Shown here one piece after another: positions 11,500 through 21,707 of a stretch of 64,000 nucleotides of DNA. A program made the position numbers and the translations under genes. The notes beneath the pieces are model-generated. The model ran no database searches, was not told the DNA's origin, and saw nothing but the letters and a program-made list of their open reading frames with translations. Within the stretch, counting starts at the first letter, position 1. Each line of letters opens with the position of its first letter. The stretch spans positions 10,960,257 to 11,024,256 of the forward strand of contig NC_077232.1 in the NCBI RefSeq assembly GCF_027887165.1, in the 5' to 3' direction. The DNA is from Monodelphis domestica. Its lineage: Eukaryota > Chordata > Mammalia > Didelphimorphia > Didelphidae.

Positions 11500-11850
11500 T
11501 TTTCATATTTTATAAGATTCATGTTATATATGAGATATAAGGTTTATTTTATAAGATTTCTTCATAGTCACTTGAAGTAAAGGAATCAAAAGGTCATTCT
11601 CTAACAAAATAAAACCACAGGGCCAAGCTTTTCTACCTGCTGTGTTCCTGTGCACACAGCTGCCACCACAGGAAGAGAAGAGAGTGAGAGGCAGAACGAC
11701 ACAATTTATATCCTGCCCATGTCAGCTCATCCCGACAGGAGGAGGGGGTGCTGGGAATCGTAGTCCAAGGGCACAGAATTCTAATTCCACGCGTCTCAGA
11801 ACTGGTGCCAAAACGGACGGTAAGGGCATAAAAAACCACGTGGAGGACGA
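11500..11850 (-). mobile_element. Short LTR-like element (related to family B/C), minus orientation
   Basis: Read on the minus strand it has ACTACGATTCCCAG (11,751-11,764), then a TATA-like GGATATAAATTG about 45 bases on, then a CT-rich start-site region and an A+T-rich 3' part with AATAAA-like strings. This is the order seen in the family B and C LTRs at 6,210, 15,221 and 52,236. The ends are not fixed and no duplication was found. Confidence 0.5.
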
Positions 11851-12290
11851 AGCTGAGTGTGGCCGATGCCAGGTGGGATCAGTTCCGTACACAGATCCTC
11901 ACCAGGAAGCTTTGGAGTTTTGTGGCCAACATACAGACTCATGCAGATGACTTCCTGTCACCGGAGCCCATGGAGGGTCTTCAGATTCGATTCCTGGTTT
12001 CAGAGGCTCCTCTTGGAAGTCAATCTATTCTGGTTCCATTCGACAAATCCATTGGCATACAGGAACAGGCCACAGCCAACTCCAGCCAGCTGGTGCCAGT
12101 CGTCATATGTTCACTTTGGGTGTTTATGCCTCGGAAGTCAACAGAAACTCCACATCAGGACGTGCTCTGTTCTGTCTAGACTTGACAGTCCCGGAAAGAT
12201 GTTAATAATGCAGCCGAAACTTAAAAGTGTGTCATGTAAACATTCTCCCCGACCCCAAGCCAGGAGAGGGGCTGTTAAACACTTAGCAGA
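11850..12290. other. Unassigned sequence with one medium open frame
   Basis: A frame at 11,859-12,179 is open for about 106 codons, but it starts with GTG, has no recognisable domain and no splice context. I do not call it a gene. Confidence 0.3.
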
Positions 12291-12291
12291 G

Positions 12292-12504
12292 GTGGCAGCT
12301 GGGTGGCTCAGTGGATGGAGAGCCAGGCCTAGAGACAGGAAGTCCTGGGTTCAAATCCTCCCTCAGATACTTCCCAGCTGGGTGACTCTGGACAAGTCAC
12401 TTCACCTCCATAGCCTAGCCTTGACCGCTCCTCTGCCTTAGACTCAACACAGTATTGAGTCTAAGAGGAAAAGTAAGGCTTAAACCCCCCCTGGGCCCAA
12501 ATGG
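12292..12504 (+). repeat. tRNA-headed SINE (sense)
   Basis: Head GGCAGCTGGGTGGCTCAGTGG, B box GGTTCAAATC and tail AAAAGTAAGGCTTAAA. TTAGCAGAG flanks it (12,283-12,291 and 12,505-12,513), a 9-bp target-site duplication. Confidence 0.88.
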
Positions 12505-12529
12505 TTAGCAGAGCCCCAATGGGGGTGGT

Positions 12530-13240
12530 GGTGGTGGTTTGTTGTTCTGCTTTCCTCTTGCTCCGGGAAGGCAGAGTCTGCTTATGTCAGAAACGTAGTG
12601 CTCTGAGTCTGTCTGTCAGCCTTTTCCTCTTTTTGCTGGCCGAGGAATGATTGTCTTCCGCCTGATACCACGTGCATTGGGCTGTTTTCCCAGGTTCCCA
12701 GGGGGTTCCTTCTTGGTTATGGCTGATTATGGCTTCCTCGTCTGTGAAGGGGGCGGGGGAGGGGGGGCCTCACCCTGCTCACCTCACAGGTTTGGGAGAG
12801 CAAAGTACCCGGAAGAAGCACCAAGGACTGCCCAGCCAGGCCCTTTGGGAGAAGTCATGCGCACTACGAGAGCCCGGGATGGAGGGATGAAGCTTTGCTG
12901 CCCTCTTGTGGACAGAAGAGCATAGTATTGCTTTTGTTTGGTTTGGTTAGGTTTGTCTTTTTTTTTTTTCCCCCCAGAGAACTTAGCAGGACCTTTTCAG
13001 GATTCTGACACAGAACTCTGGTTGGCTTGCATGGAATAAGGACCAGATATTAGGGAGATTCATGTTTTCTCTGAAATTTATGAACTTGAAAAATACTATA
13101 ATTTTTTGTTTTTAAGGAAAAAGGATATAGATTTAACATATTTGTATGTTAGATTTAACATGATGATCAACTTATCAACTGTCCTATTTGGTGCCCCCTT
13201 CTGAACTTTCTTTTCTCTTCTGTGAACTTAAAAAATTTCA
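12530..13240. other. Unassigned sequence
   Basis: A short GGT/GTG tandem lies near 12,521-12,537. 12,640-12,930 is GC-rich with open frames but no domain. A T/C run follows at 12,957-12,976. No gene was recognised. Confidence 0.3.
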
Positions 13241-13242
13241 TT

Positions 13243-13441
13243 GGGGGAAGGTGGGTAGCTCAGTGGATTGAGAGACAGGCCTAGAAATGGGAGGTCCTGG
13301 GTTCAAATGTGACTTCAGATACTTCCTAGCTGGGTGACCCTGGCCAAGTCACTTAACCCCCATTGCCTAGCCCTGACCACTCTTCTGCCTTGGAACCAAT
13401 ACACAGTATTGATTCCAAGATAGAAGGTAAGAGTTTAAAAA
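13243..13441 (+). repeat. tRNA-headed SINE, first of a tandem pair (sense)
   Basis: GGGTAGCTCAGTGGATTGAG through GATTCCAAGATAGAAGGTAA and an A tail. A second copy in the same orientation starts 13 bases later. Confidence 0.9.
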
Positions 13442-13453
13442 AATGTATAATGA

Positions 13454-13650
13454 GGGGGCAGCTGGGTAGTTCAGTGGATTGAGAACCAGGCCTAGAGACA
13501 GGAGGTCCTGGGTTCAAATCTGGCCTCAGATACTTCCTAGCTGGGTGCCCTGGCCAAGTCACTTCACCCCCATTGCCTAGCCCTTATCACTCTTTTGCCT
13601 TGGAGCCATACACAGTATTGATTCTAGGATGGAAGATGAAGGTTTAAAAT
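13454..13650 (+). repeat. tRNA-headed SINE, second of a tandem pair (sense)
   Basis: GGCAGCTGGGTAGTTCAGTGG, GGTTCAAATCTGGCCTCAGA and GATGGAAGATGAAGGTTTAA. It follows the A-rich tail of the first copy, suggesting integration into that tail. Confidence 0.9.
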
Positions 13651-13654
13651 TTTT

Positions 13655-14420
13655 CCATTGACTGCTTTTTTCCATTTTCTTCTTATTTGCATCCCATGAC
13701 TACATGCCAACTCTCCCCACTTTCTACCCCCCCCCTCCACAACAGAGCCCTCCCTAGTAACAAATACAGTCATGCAGTCTTCCAAATAAAATTCACACAT
13801 TGGCTGCCTAAAAATGTAGATTACATCCCAATACCTCTAATTTATAATCTCTCTACCAAGGGGTGGCAAACACAGCTTTAGGATTAGTCTTCTGGCCCAG
13901 GCTTGGTCGTTGCAATGTCTAGAGTTCTCAAGTCTTTCCAAATTGCTTTCTTTTAGTCACTGTATACACTGTTTTCCTGCCTCTGTTCATTTCCTTCCAT
14001 ATCAGTTCATGGAAGTCTTCCCAGTAAAAGCATAATAATATTCCATTACATTCACATACTATGGCATTTGCCTCGCCATTCCCCATTTGTCGGGTAGTTG
14101 CTTTGTTTCGAGTTCTCTGGCCATAACACAAAGTGCCGACGTAAATATTTCTGGGCAAACAAGTCCTTTCTTTTTCTTTGCCACGGATTCTAGAAGTGGC
14201 ATTTTGGGGTTGAAAGGGATGCACAGTTGAATGTTTTTTGGGTGTGCCTCCAAATCGCCGATCAATTCATACATCACCAACACTGCCTTAGTGTGCTCGT
14301 CTTCCCACAGTTTTGACAATCGCCATTTTTTGGTCATTTTTGCCAGTTTTACAAGGTAGAACCGTGGCATTGTTTTGATTTGCATTTCTCTTATTACTAA
14401 TGATTTGGAGCATTTTTATA
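13655..14420 (-). repeat. Old L1 3' end (antisense)
   Basis: GTTCATGGAAGTCTTCCCAG, then AATATTCCATTACATTCACA and CATTCCCCATTTGTCGGGTA, and further on TTTGATTTGCATTTCTCTTA are the reverse complement of the 3' region of marsupial L1 elements, in order. Frames on the minus strand at 13,928-14,385 are broken pieces. Confidence 0.75.
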
Positions 14421-14929
14421 GCACAAGATCATAGTTAGAGCTGAAGGGGTGACAGATGAGAAAACTTAGGCTTTGGGAAGTGAGATGATTTGCTCTAGAT
14501 AATCTGCATTTCTTCTCTTGAAAACTGCTAATTCTATTTTTTGATGATCATTTATTTTTCCAAGAAGGATAATTATTTTGTGTCACTGTCACTCTAAGAT
14601 GACTCTGGAGTGAGAGCAAGCCTTACAAGGGACTCTCCCTTGTATGTAGCCACTTGTTTCCCACCATGAATATTCCTTTTTCTCCTCTCTTTCCTGGCCA
14701 TCCCTTCCCAGCTAGCCAGTGGAACTTGGTCCTGTGCTTCTGTTTCCATCCCTGGAGCCATCTAGGTCCTTGGAAGGCAACATGATACAGTGGAAACCTG
14801 TTGGCTCAGCTCAGAAGACCTGAGATTGAATCCTGTCTGTTACTACCCATGTGTCCTCTGACAAGCCACTTCTTTATTCTGGGTGTCTGATTCCTATTTG
14901 TAAAAGAAGGAATTTGCTTTAGGCAGTAT

Positions 14930-15221
14930 AAAAATTAAAATTAATCTATAATAATTTAAAATATATTTTAAGAGATTTATTAATGATCATTAGAAATAAA
15001 AGAAAAGGTAACAAAATTAAAAAAAAATATCACATGCCCATGGCTAATTAGCCTGTTGAAAATCCCTGCTTACCACCATCCTTGCCAACAGGAAGCAAAG
15101 AGAGCCCGGACCAACAACCCCACCGCCTAATATCCCCTGTCTATCGGAAGTACATAATGACAGGAAGTCAGTGGGCTCCAGGGAAATGTAGTTTTTAGGG
15201 TAACAGATGTCCAATTCCACA
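14930..15221 (-). mobile_element. Family B LTR fragment, minus orientation
   Basis: The right edge CCAATTCCACA reads TGTGGAATTGG on the minus strand. The next 100 bases match 6,210-6,310, including ACTACATTTCCC (15,181-15,192) and GACAGGGGATATTAG. The left part is AT-rich as in the 6.2 kb copy. The left boundary and any duplication were not resolved. Confidence 0.65.
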
Positions 15222-15229
15222 GTCATCAG

Positions 15230-15935
15230 GTGGTCTCAACTTCTCTTGTGTCAACCCCCAAGGGCTAGTCATGGGTCTTTGATCCCCAGGTCAAGAACCT
15301 CTCCTCTCAGGTCTCTTTCAGTTCTAAATCTTTAATCCTTCTTTAATTCCTTGATATTTCTTCTTTCCTTTGGCTAGTGATTTCTATTGATATGCAGAGA
15401 ACATTCTCATTCCTTCCCAGCCAGACACCTATCATGTAGTAGGTGCTAGATAAATGGTTATTAAATTGAATTTAGTAAATTGAAGTACACAGTTTTATCA
15501 TCAGATTGTTATTGGAAACTCGATAACAAAAATATAAAGGAGTATTTGTCATAAACTTGAGCTGGCAATTTGGATAGAGAGAAGATGGTTGTACATATAC
15601 ACACACCATTGGAAAGAAGCATGTGTAGGTATGTTCTCCCTCTAGGGAACCATGTAGACCCAAAGATGACAGCAGAGGCATTGTCTAGTGGTGTGGAGCT
15701 CCTGGGCCAAGTAGGAAGGGGCTGAGAGGCCAGAACAATGATGGTAAACTGGAATTATTGGGCCACACAGAGTTTTTGGACAATGTAGGATAAAGAGCAC
15801 ATACACCCAGGACTTTCTGTTCATAGACACTGTTTCTTTCAGATTCTATAAGGCTGGGGGGAACTCATTGGTAAGTAGTTCACATTTTGATGGTGGCAGG
15901 AACCCCTAAATCTATATCTAGAGCTCTGGTTACCA
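15230..15935. other. Unassigned intergenic sequence
   Basis: No gene or clear repeat was seen, apart from a short TAGGTGCTAGATAAATGG dispersed-repeat piece at about 15,440. Confidence 0.3.
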
Positions 15936-15942
15936 TATAGCA

Positions 15943-16015
15943 GTTCTTGAACCCCTTAGGGGTTCTTTAAGGTTATTGGGTTCTCGAATGTAGGGTTCTT
16001 GAACCCTTTAGGGTT
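15943..16015. repeat. Duplicated hairpin motif
   Basis: GAACCCCTTAGGGGTTC, a 7-bp stem with a 3-base loop, sits at 15,949-15,965. A close second copy GAACCCTTTAGGGTT is at 16,001-16,015. Both are preceded by GTTCTT, so a roughly 50-bp unit appears duplicated. Confidence 0.6.
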
Positions 16016-16019
16016 GTCA

Positions 16020-17230
16020 TCATAACAATGATATATAGTCCTAAAAATTCTTTAATGTCTTCTCAAGCACTAATTGCCCAATTGTTATACATTTTTCATC
16101 TATGACGAGGAACATATATGCATGTTGAAACATTAAAGGATTGTTTGTGCAATGATTTGAAACCATTTTGATCACATGCACATTGATTTTGGTGTTTGCA
16201 GATGTATGCAGAGATGCCATTTCTCAACTGTCATCAAAATGTTTTCAATCTACCAGAAGGATTTGACATATGAGTGCAAGCTGATGTCTGCACATACCCT
16301 TATTTACATTCTGTACGCTTCCCCAGAGCTGCTCTCATCCTCACATTCCCCTGTAATTGCACTCATCAGTTGTGTAATCAAGTGATCAGTGTTTGCAATG
16401 CTTGTGTCTTGCCAATATTCTGTTTTATTTGGAAGGGGTGGAGTGGATTTCAATAAAGTCGGCTGTCTGGTCAGTGCCTAGCTAGCCAGAGTACTTAGAT
16501 TGGACTTAAGGAACTTCCCCCTTCCTCCTCTTGGGGTTGATCTAGATGCCAATCGAATCCTGATGTTCCTGGGGACAAGTCTGGATTGAGGCATGCCCCC
16601 AGCTAAACCTTTTAAGAACTCTTGTGAGGACGAGGTCCCATTCCACATTGTTCCGCCTGGCACCCTTCATACTCCCCAGATCGCTGCTCCCTAAGACTCA
16701 GCATTCCATTTTCACGGGTGGCTTCCTGTAAGCTGGGGTGGTGGTGGGAGGAGGGCTGTGGTGGCAATGAAGGGGTATCCCCCACAGCCTCCTCTACAAG
16801 CAGAACCTCCCCTTGGGCATGCTCTTGCCCGGCTTAATTTTCTCTTCCTCGTTTATCTGCTCTTTTCCTAGGACAGTGCCAGCCCTGGCATGGGGCAAAA
16901 AGGCAGTCCTGGCTGAGTCTGCGCAGGGCAGAGGGGGCCCGAAAGAGGGCGGTAGAAGCTTCACCAAGCACACAGGTTAGGTAGGGGGTCACCAATGCTC
17001 CGAGTTTTGATTTCTCAGTCAGCAGAGTCTGAAAAATCACCCAACAAGGGGAAAAAGGACCCAACAGTCATGCCTTGCTTACTCTCAAGAAAGACTTCTT
17101 GCGCATTCCTCCAGAGAATTCCCCTCTTGTGGAGACTTTCCTAATCCAGAGGCAAAGGTGTGAAGTCCTTTTCTCTCTGCCTCAATGGCCAGCTGTTCAC
17201 AGAGTCTATTTTCTCTGGATCTGGAGTGCA
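16020..17230. other. Intergenic, possible decayed LTR or retroviral sequence
   Basis: 16,440-16,480 (TTTCAATAAAGTCGGCTGTC) looks like the poly(A)/R region of an LTR on the plus strand, but no matching ends or coding domain were found. The rest is unassigned. Confidence 0.25.
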
Positions 17231-17243
17231 AGGAGAGGAATTT

Positions 17244-17457
17244 TTCCTTTTTTTTTTTTAAACCCTCATCTTCCATCTTAGCATCAGTACTGGGTACTGG
17301 TTCCAAGGCATTAGAGTGGTAAGGGCTAGGCAATGGAGGTTAAGTGACTTGCCCAGGGTCACCCAGCTAGGAAGTGTCTGAGGTCACATTTGAACCCAGA
17401 ACCTCCCATCTCTGGGCCTGGTTCTCAGTCCCCTGAGCCACCCAGCTGCCCTCTATA
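17244..17457 (-). repeat. tRNA-headed SINE (antisense)
   Basis: A T-run and AAACCCTCATCTTCCATCTT lead through to GAGCCACCCAGCTGCC. GAGAGGAATTT flanks it (17,233-17,243 and 17,458-17,468), an 11-bp target-site duplication. Confidence 0.9.
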
Positions 17458-17535
17458 GAGAGGAATTTCTGCTTTTGCAGTCTGGGCTGGGTTGTGACAA
17501 AGACTAAACACACAGCCATTCTTTTAAAATACACT

Positions 17536-17541
17536 TTTATT
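17536..17541 (-). terminator. Candidate distal poly(A) signal AATAAA
   Basis: AATAAA on the minus strand, followed by AGTGTATTTTAAAAG. It lies 3.9 kb beyond the ASRGL1 stop. It could end a long ASRGL1 3' UTR or belong to another transcript. Only the hexamer supports it. Confidence 0.25.
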
Positions 17542-17544
17542 GGG

Positions 17545-18520
17545 GGCCGTGCCTAAAGGATGTCAAACAATTAAGAGTCAGTACAGACTAAGGAGGGAGC
17601 CTCCCATCAGCAGAATTTTACAGTAGAATGTTATTTCCAGGGAAGGGCAATATGAGGAACAGTTTCTCCTTCGCCCTCTGAAACGTCCAAAAGGTGTTCA
17701 GATGTTCAGGCGGAGGGAGAAAGAGGCCCAGCTCAAAATCCTTGATGTGGGGACCAAACAACTCCAGCTGCCCGGGGCGCCTGCTCTCAGGAGTCTCAGG
17801 CAGAGGCGGCTGGTGCTCAAGCCCTCTCCCAACGTGGCAAAGCCGACGACAGGGCTGGACTTCACATTACAGTTGTTTTCGCTGCGAAGTAGGCTGGAAC
17901 GCGCCCTTCCCCTAGCCTGGGGAAGCCTGTCAATAGTTCAGGAGCCTTGAGCAGCCTTGAGAGACCGAGAGGGATGCAGCTGGGACCATGCCTAGAGTTG
18001 GGACCTCTCAGACAAGAGCAGAAATAGCAGGGAATGGGATTTCTCGTCTTGGGGCCTTTCTTACCTTGAAGTTGACGACTTCTCCTTTTCCTATCTGCCT
18101 TGTTTTCTAAAATGTTCTAAAATGTTCCTTTGAAAATAGCACAAATCACTCCATTTTGCCTTCATACGCCATTTTGTGAAGCTGTGAAGTTCTAAATTCT
18201 TTTAGGGCACCTGATAACATTAAGGCCACAAGACCTCCGCACCTCAGTGCCTCCTGATGCTCAATCTAGCAACAAGGAACAAAGTGGCTTAATCCCTACA
18301 CTATCTTTTACTCTTTTAATTGTATACTCAATGCATAGAAACCAAGGTTCTGGGTCACACACTGTGAGCCTTGGGCCCAATTTGTTTCTGCAACTGCCTA
18401 CATTGCTCAATAGTCTGAACATTAACTACTCCATGTCTTAATTCCATTATAATAGCTATGGCAACTATGAAGGGACTGAGACTGTTTTAGTGTGACTCTA
18501 GGACCTCAGCTAAAGGAACA
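17545..18520. other. Unassigned sequence downstream of ASRGL1
   Basis: No exon with splice borders was recognised. If the poly(A) signal at 17,536 is used, this would be 3' UTR. Confidence 0.25.
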
Positions 18521-18529
18521 CTCTTAGGG

Positions 18530-18705
18530 CAGTGATGTCCTCTGGTGCCCATGGAGAGGGGGAGGGGAGCAGCTCAGCCCTGTGTCCCTCTGGCTTTCTA
18601 GTAATGAACTCTGGTGAACTCTGTGCTGGGGCAATGGCAGGTGTGCCCACTGATAGAGCTCCGAGTGCCCCCTCTGGCATGTGCACCATAGGTTCACCAT
18701 CATGA
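18530..18705 (-). mobile_element. hAT-like MITE
   Basis: Inverted ends: CAGTGATG at the left and ACCATCATG at the right, whose complement reads GATGGTGAACCTATGG. The flanks are similar 8-mers TCTTAGGG (18,522-18,529) and CTCTAGGG (18,706-18,713), as expected for a diverged hAT duplication. The sequence matches the elements at 28,405 and 40,522. No transposase is present. Confidence 0.6.
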
Positions 18706-18714
18706 CTCTAGGGC

Positions 18715-20640
18715 ATTCTGGTGATATTTCTACCAAAGAATTTCCTTGGTGAAAGACTGCCCATTCCTGGACCTCCACGTCCTCCTAAATCACACCCAGA
18801 TAGCCACCTCCTCTAATAAGCCAAAGGACAACCCCTTAGGGAAATTCTTATTAGCCTGGGATATGGGAAAAATTCCCATCCAGAAGGGGCTAAGAATAGA
18901 GCTCTCAAATTATGCTAGGACTGGTCTAAGATATTCAAGAATCTCAATGGGTTCCAGATTTGACTTGAAGGGACTTCCAATGACTGCAAATTAAGGGATT
19001 TGAGAGTGCTCTTAGAATTTTTTGATTGACTTTCAATGGCAGACAAGGTAAAACTTAACCAGCAGGTGCTTCTACATGCCTCTCTTGTATTGTTTTGTGT
19101 TTTGGTAACTTCTTGTGAGCTGATCAGCCAAAGGAAAAAGAGTGTAAATAGTAAAACCTTTTTCTGAAGATAGTTTCTCTTTGCATTTCTAACCTTGACC
19201 AAGTCGGAGATGGCAGAGATAAGGGAGGCCATCTTTTCTCCAGGCTGCGGAAATTCAAGGCATTATAAACTAGAGCCTAAATTTGTGACTGACATGCCAT
19301 TTTTCCTACAGTGAACTTTCCAATTGTGAGTTGAATGTTTTTCAATGTGCATGAAATGGAGCGGCAGGCTGGCACTCTGACCTGGCTATCGATAGATACC
19401 CTGTGGGGAATGTCCAACGTGGCTGTAAATCCAACAGAGCTAAAGGAGTTCCCCCTGGTCTGGCTTAGGTTAGGACAGTCTTGATACTGCAAGAGCATGG
19501 CCCTCCTTTCCCTTCCATAGCAGCTAGTTTCTAAAATTGGCAGGGAAACGATGACAGTTTTTGTCATTGCAATACTAAATCTATTAGATGAATACTAAAC
19601 CGGGATGCAAGCATCAAAGATTTTACTATTTGAATTTGTAGTCAATTCCATATTCTAAGCAAGTGAACGAGTTCTTAGGCTTGCCATCCGCTAGCTAATA
19701 AATATTTATGCCCAAGATCAAGTCCTTAAAAGTTATCTTTGGGGGGTGATCTAGAGATATCTTCAAAAGGGGGGAATGAGGCAAAAATGTAAATGAATGT
19801 TTCTAAAGAACTGAAGTCAAAATCGAGAAAGCAATAGGATAAGACTCCCCCCTGCCAAGAACTAGTAGTAAATCTGCCTGATGCAAAAGCAACTTGCCAG
19901 TCCTGGCCCAGGCTCCAGCTTCCAGCAGGCGGTGGCAGAGGTGGCTGGGGCAGCCTCTCGCCAGGAGTCTTCTGCTCCAGGCATTGAAGCCCCTCTGGCT
20001 TAGGGGGCTGCAGAGCAGCGGAAGTCAGAGCCTCTTGGATCTCTGAGAGTCTTCTGTCAGCCTGCTGAAAGCAGTGTCTGTATCAGGTACAGGCTTCAAA
20101 GACAGACACAGCGAGTGGTCCAGAAGACCAGAAGTTCTGTGAAGTCTCAGGGGCGTCATGGGTTCCCCAATTGACATTTTTCTTATAGCTTGCATCTTGT
20201 GATGTGAGCATTATTGCCTAGGAATCTCTGCAAGTGACTTGGAAGCAGAGAGAATGTCCAAGGGACTAGATGAGATGCACCCATTCAATGGATGCTGGGC
20301 CGGGCTACCAGGATACGCTTTCTTAGGGAGGACCATTGTTGTATTGCTTTGGCTTTTGCCCCTGGAGTTGGTTTTCTCGGTTACCTTGGTGACATGTAGA
20401 TTAGTGGGTGTACTTTGATCTGTGCCTTAGTGGACATGTGAGATTATATCGGACTCTGCGCCTCTCGTCCTACCCTTTGATGCCCCCTAAGGTACACTGT
20501 CCTTCTGCCCTGAGATCTCCAACAGACAAGCCCCAGATGATCCTGGAGGCAGAGGACCCCAGGACCAAAGAGGAGCATGTTACATTCAAAATCCAGTGAG
20601 TGACTCCATTCTGCCTTGTCGATTTTGTGAAGTTCCAACT
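18715..20640. other. Unassigned sequence downstream of ASRGL1
   Basis: No exon or confident repeat was seen over about 1.9 kb. 19,900-20,160 is GC-richer but has no domain or splice pattern that I can defend. Confidence 0.25.
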
Positions 20641-20649
20641 TGTTTCAAA

Positions 20650-20812
20650 AACCCAACCCTTACCTTCTGCCTTGGAATCGATCCCAAGGACTGGCTCCAA
20701 GGCATTAGAGCAGTAAGAGCTGGCCAACTGAGACCGAGTGACTTGCCCGGGGTCCTACTTGAACCCAGGACCTCCCATCTCCAGGCCTCTTTCTCTGTCC
20801 ACCTTCTTCTAA
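20650..20812 (-). repeat. tRNA-headed SINE, internally deleted (antisense)
   Basis: AACCCTTACCTTCTGCCTTG, AAGAGCTGGCCAACTGAGAC and CCTCCCATCTCCAGGCCTC follow the antisense SINE order but miss the middle around the stretch before the B box. Confidence 0.75.
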
Positions 20813-21281
20813 AGCATCTGCTCACAGGAAAGTCACAAAACTACCTGCCTCCTTGAGCTTCTCTACCAACAAGAACCCAAGCGGCCCAACCCCTACGGCC
20901 AGTTCTTTACTTGCGTATGTGAACTGCAGCAGGACGAAGGGTCTGGGTCCTTGGACGGCCAGAGCCTCGGTCCCCATTTGTGTTTACAGCTGCCTCCTTT
21001 GCTACACACGGCCCTGGCTGGATGGCACTAGTCGGTGTCTGTTCCACAGTAACAAAAATCATGCCTGTCTTTCTCAGCCTCTTCAGGCCCGCCAAACTGA
21101 ACTGCCTCGGAGGGCCACCAGGGCTTTTGTAAAAGCGATGGACTTGCCCCTCTCTAAAGGCTCGTCTTCTCTTCTGATAGAAACCTTCGGGCCTTTGTGC
21201 TAATTCAAGACCCAAATAATCAGTCAAGAGAGCAGCTGCCACTACGTTCTCTGATGTCTTGAGGCAAGTCTCATTTTGACC

Positions 21282-21287
21282 TTTATT
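21282..21287 (-). terminator. Candidate ASRGL1 poly(A) signal
   Basis: AATAAA on the minus strand about 190 nt after the ASRGL1 stop codon. A second AATAAA lies at 21,441-21,446, only about 31 nt after the stop. The 21,282 site gives the more usual spacing. Confidence 0.4.
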
Positions 21288-21477
21288 TCAGACTGTGCCA
21301 AAATAGACATTTTGGGGATATGTTTGGACCAGGGAAACAAATCAAGTGTGGCAGGTGCATGATTTCTCCAATGGAGATCTAATAGAGTAAGGTAAATTTC
21401 TCCCGAATGTTGCCATTCCCTAGGCTGGAGACCAGCCCACTTTATTCAGCCTCTCTGCCCAACCCAGCTCTTGGTGG

Positions 21478-21707
21478 TTAGACACATGGGTTTAAGTTCT
21501 TTTTGATCATGTCAGACACATGGACCACCCCAGGGATAATGCCATACTGAAGCTTCTCCTCCTTTACTGCGGCCCAGGGCATGGAGATCGAGGTCCACCT
21601 TGCGGCCCACTCTCCTGATCTATCAATCAGAATGAGGCCGCCTAAACCTTTGACCCTTGTCTTCATGTAACACAAGGCGGCATCAGCAGCCTCTTGTGGA
21701 TTCTTTC
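21478..21707 (-). CDS. ASRGL1: ASRGL1 last coding exon
   Basis: Acceptor TTTTTAG at 21,708-21,714, then codons starting in phase with the split Gly of the previous exon, ending in TAA at 21,480-21,478. It encodes the C-terminal part of the beta subunit, including VKGLGGLI and TSISMPWAA, which are strongly conserved in the family. The last residues (IKKNLNPCV) extend past the human end. Confidence 0.95.

Noticed and set aside
11857..12441. Open frames between the LTR and the SINE
   Set aside because: They start at GTG or run through the SINE and have no recognisable domain.
16440..16480. LTR poly(A) region
   Set aside because: Only one AATAAA-containing string supports it; no ends or partner were found.
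20907..21242. Minus-strand frame just past the ASRGL1 stop
   Set aside because: It lies in the probable 3' UTR, without splice support or a known domain.
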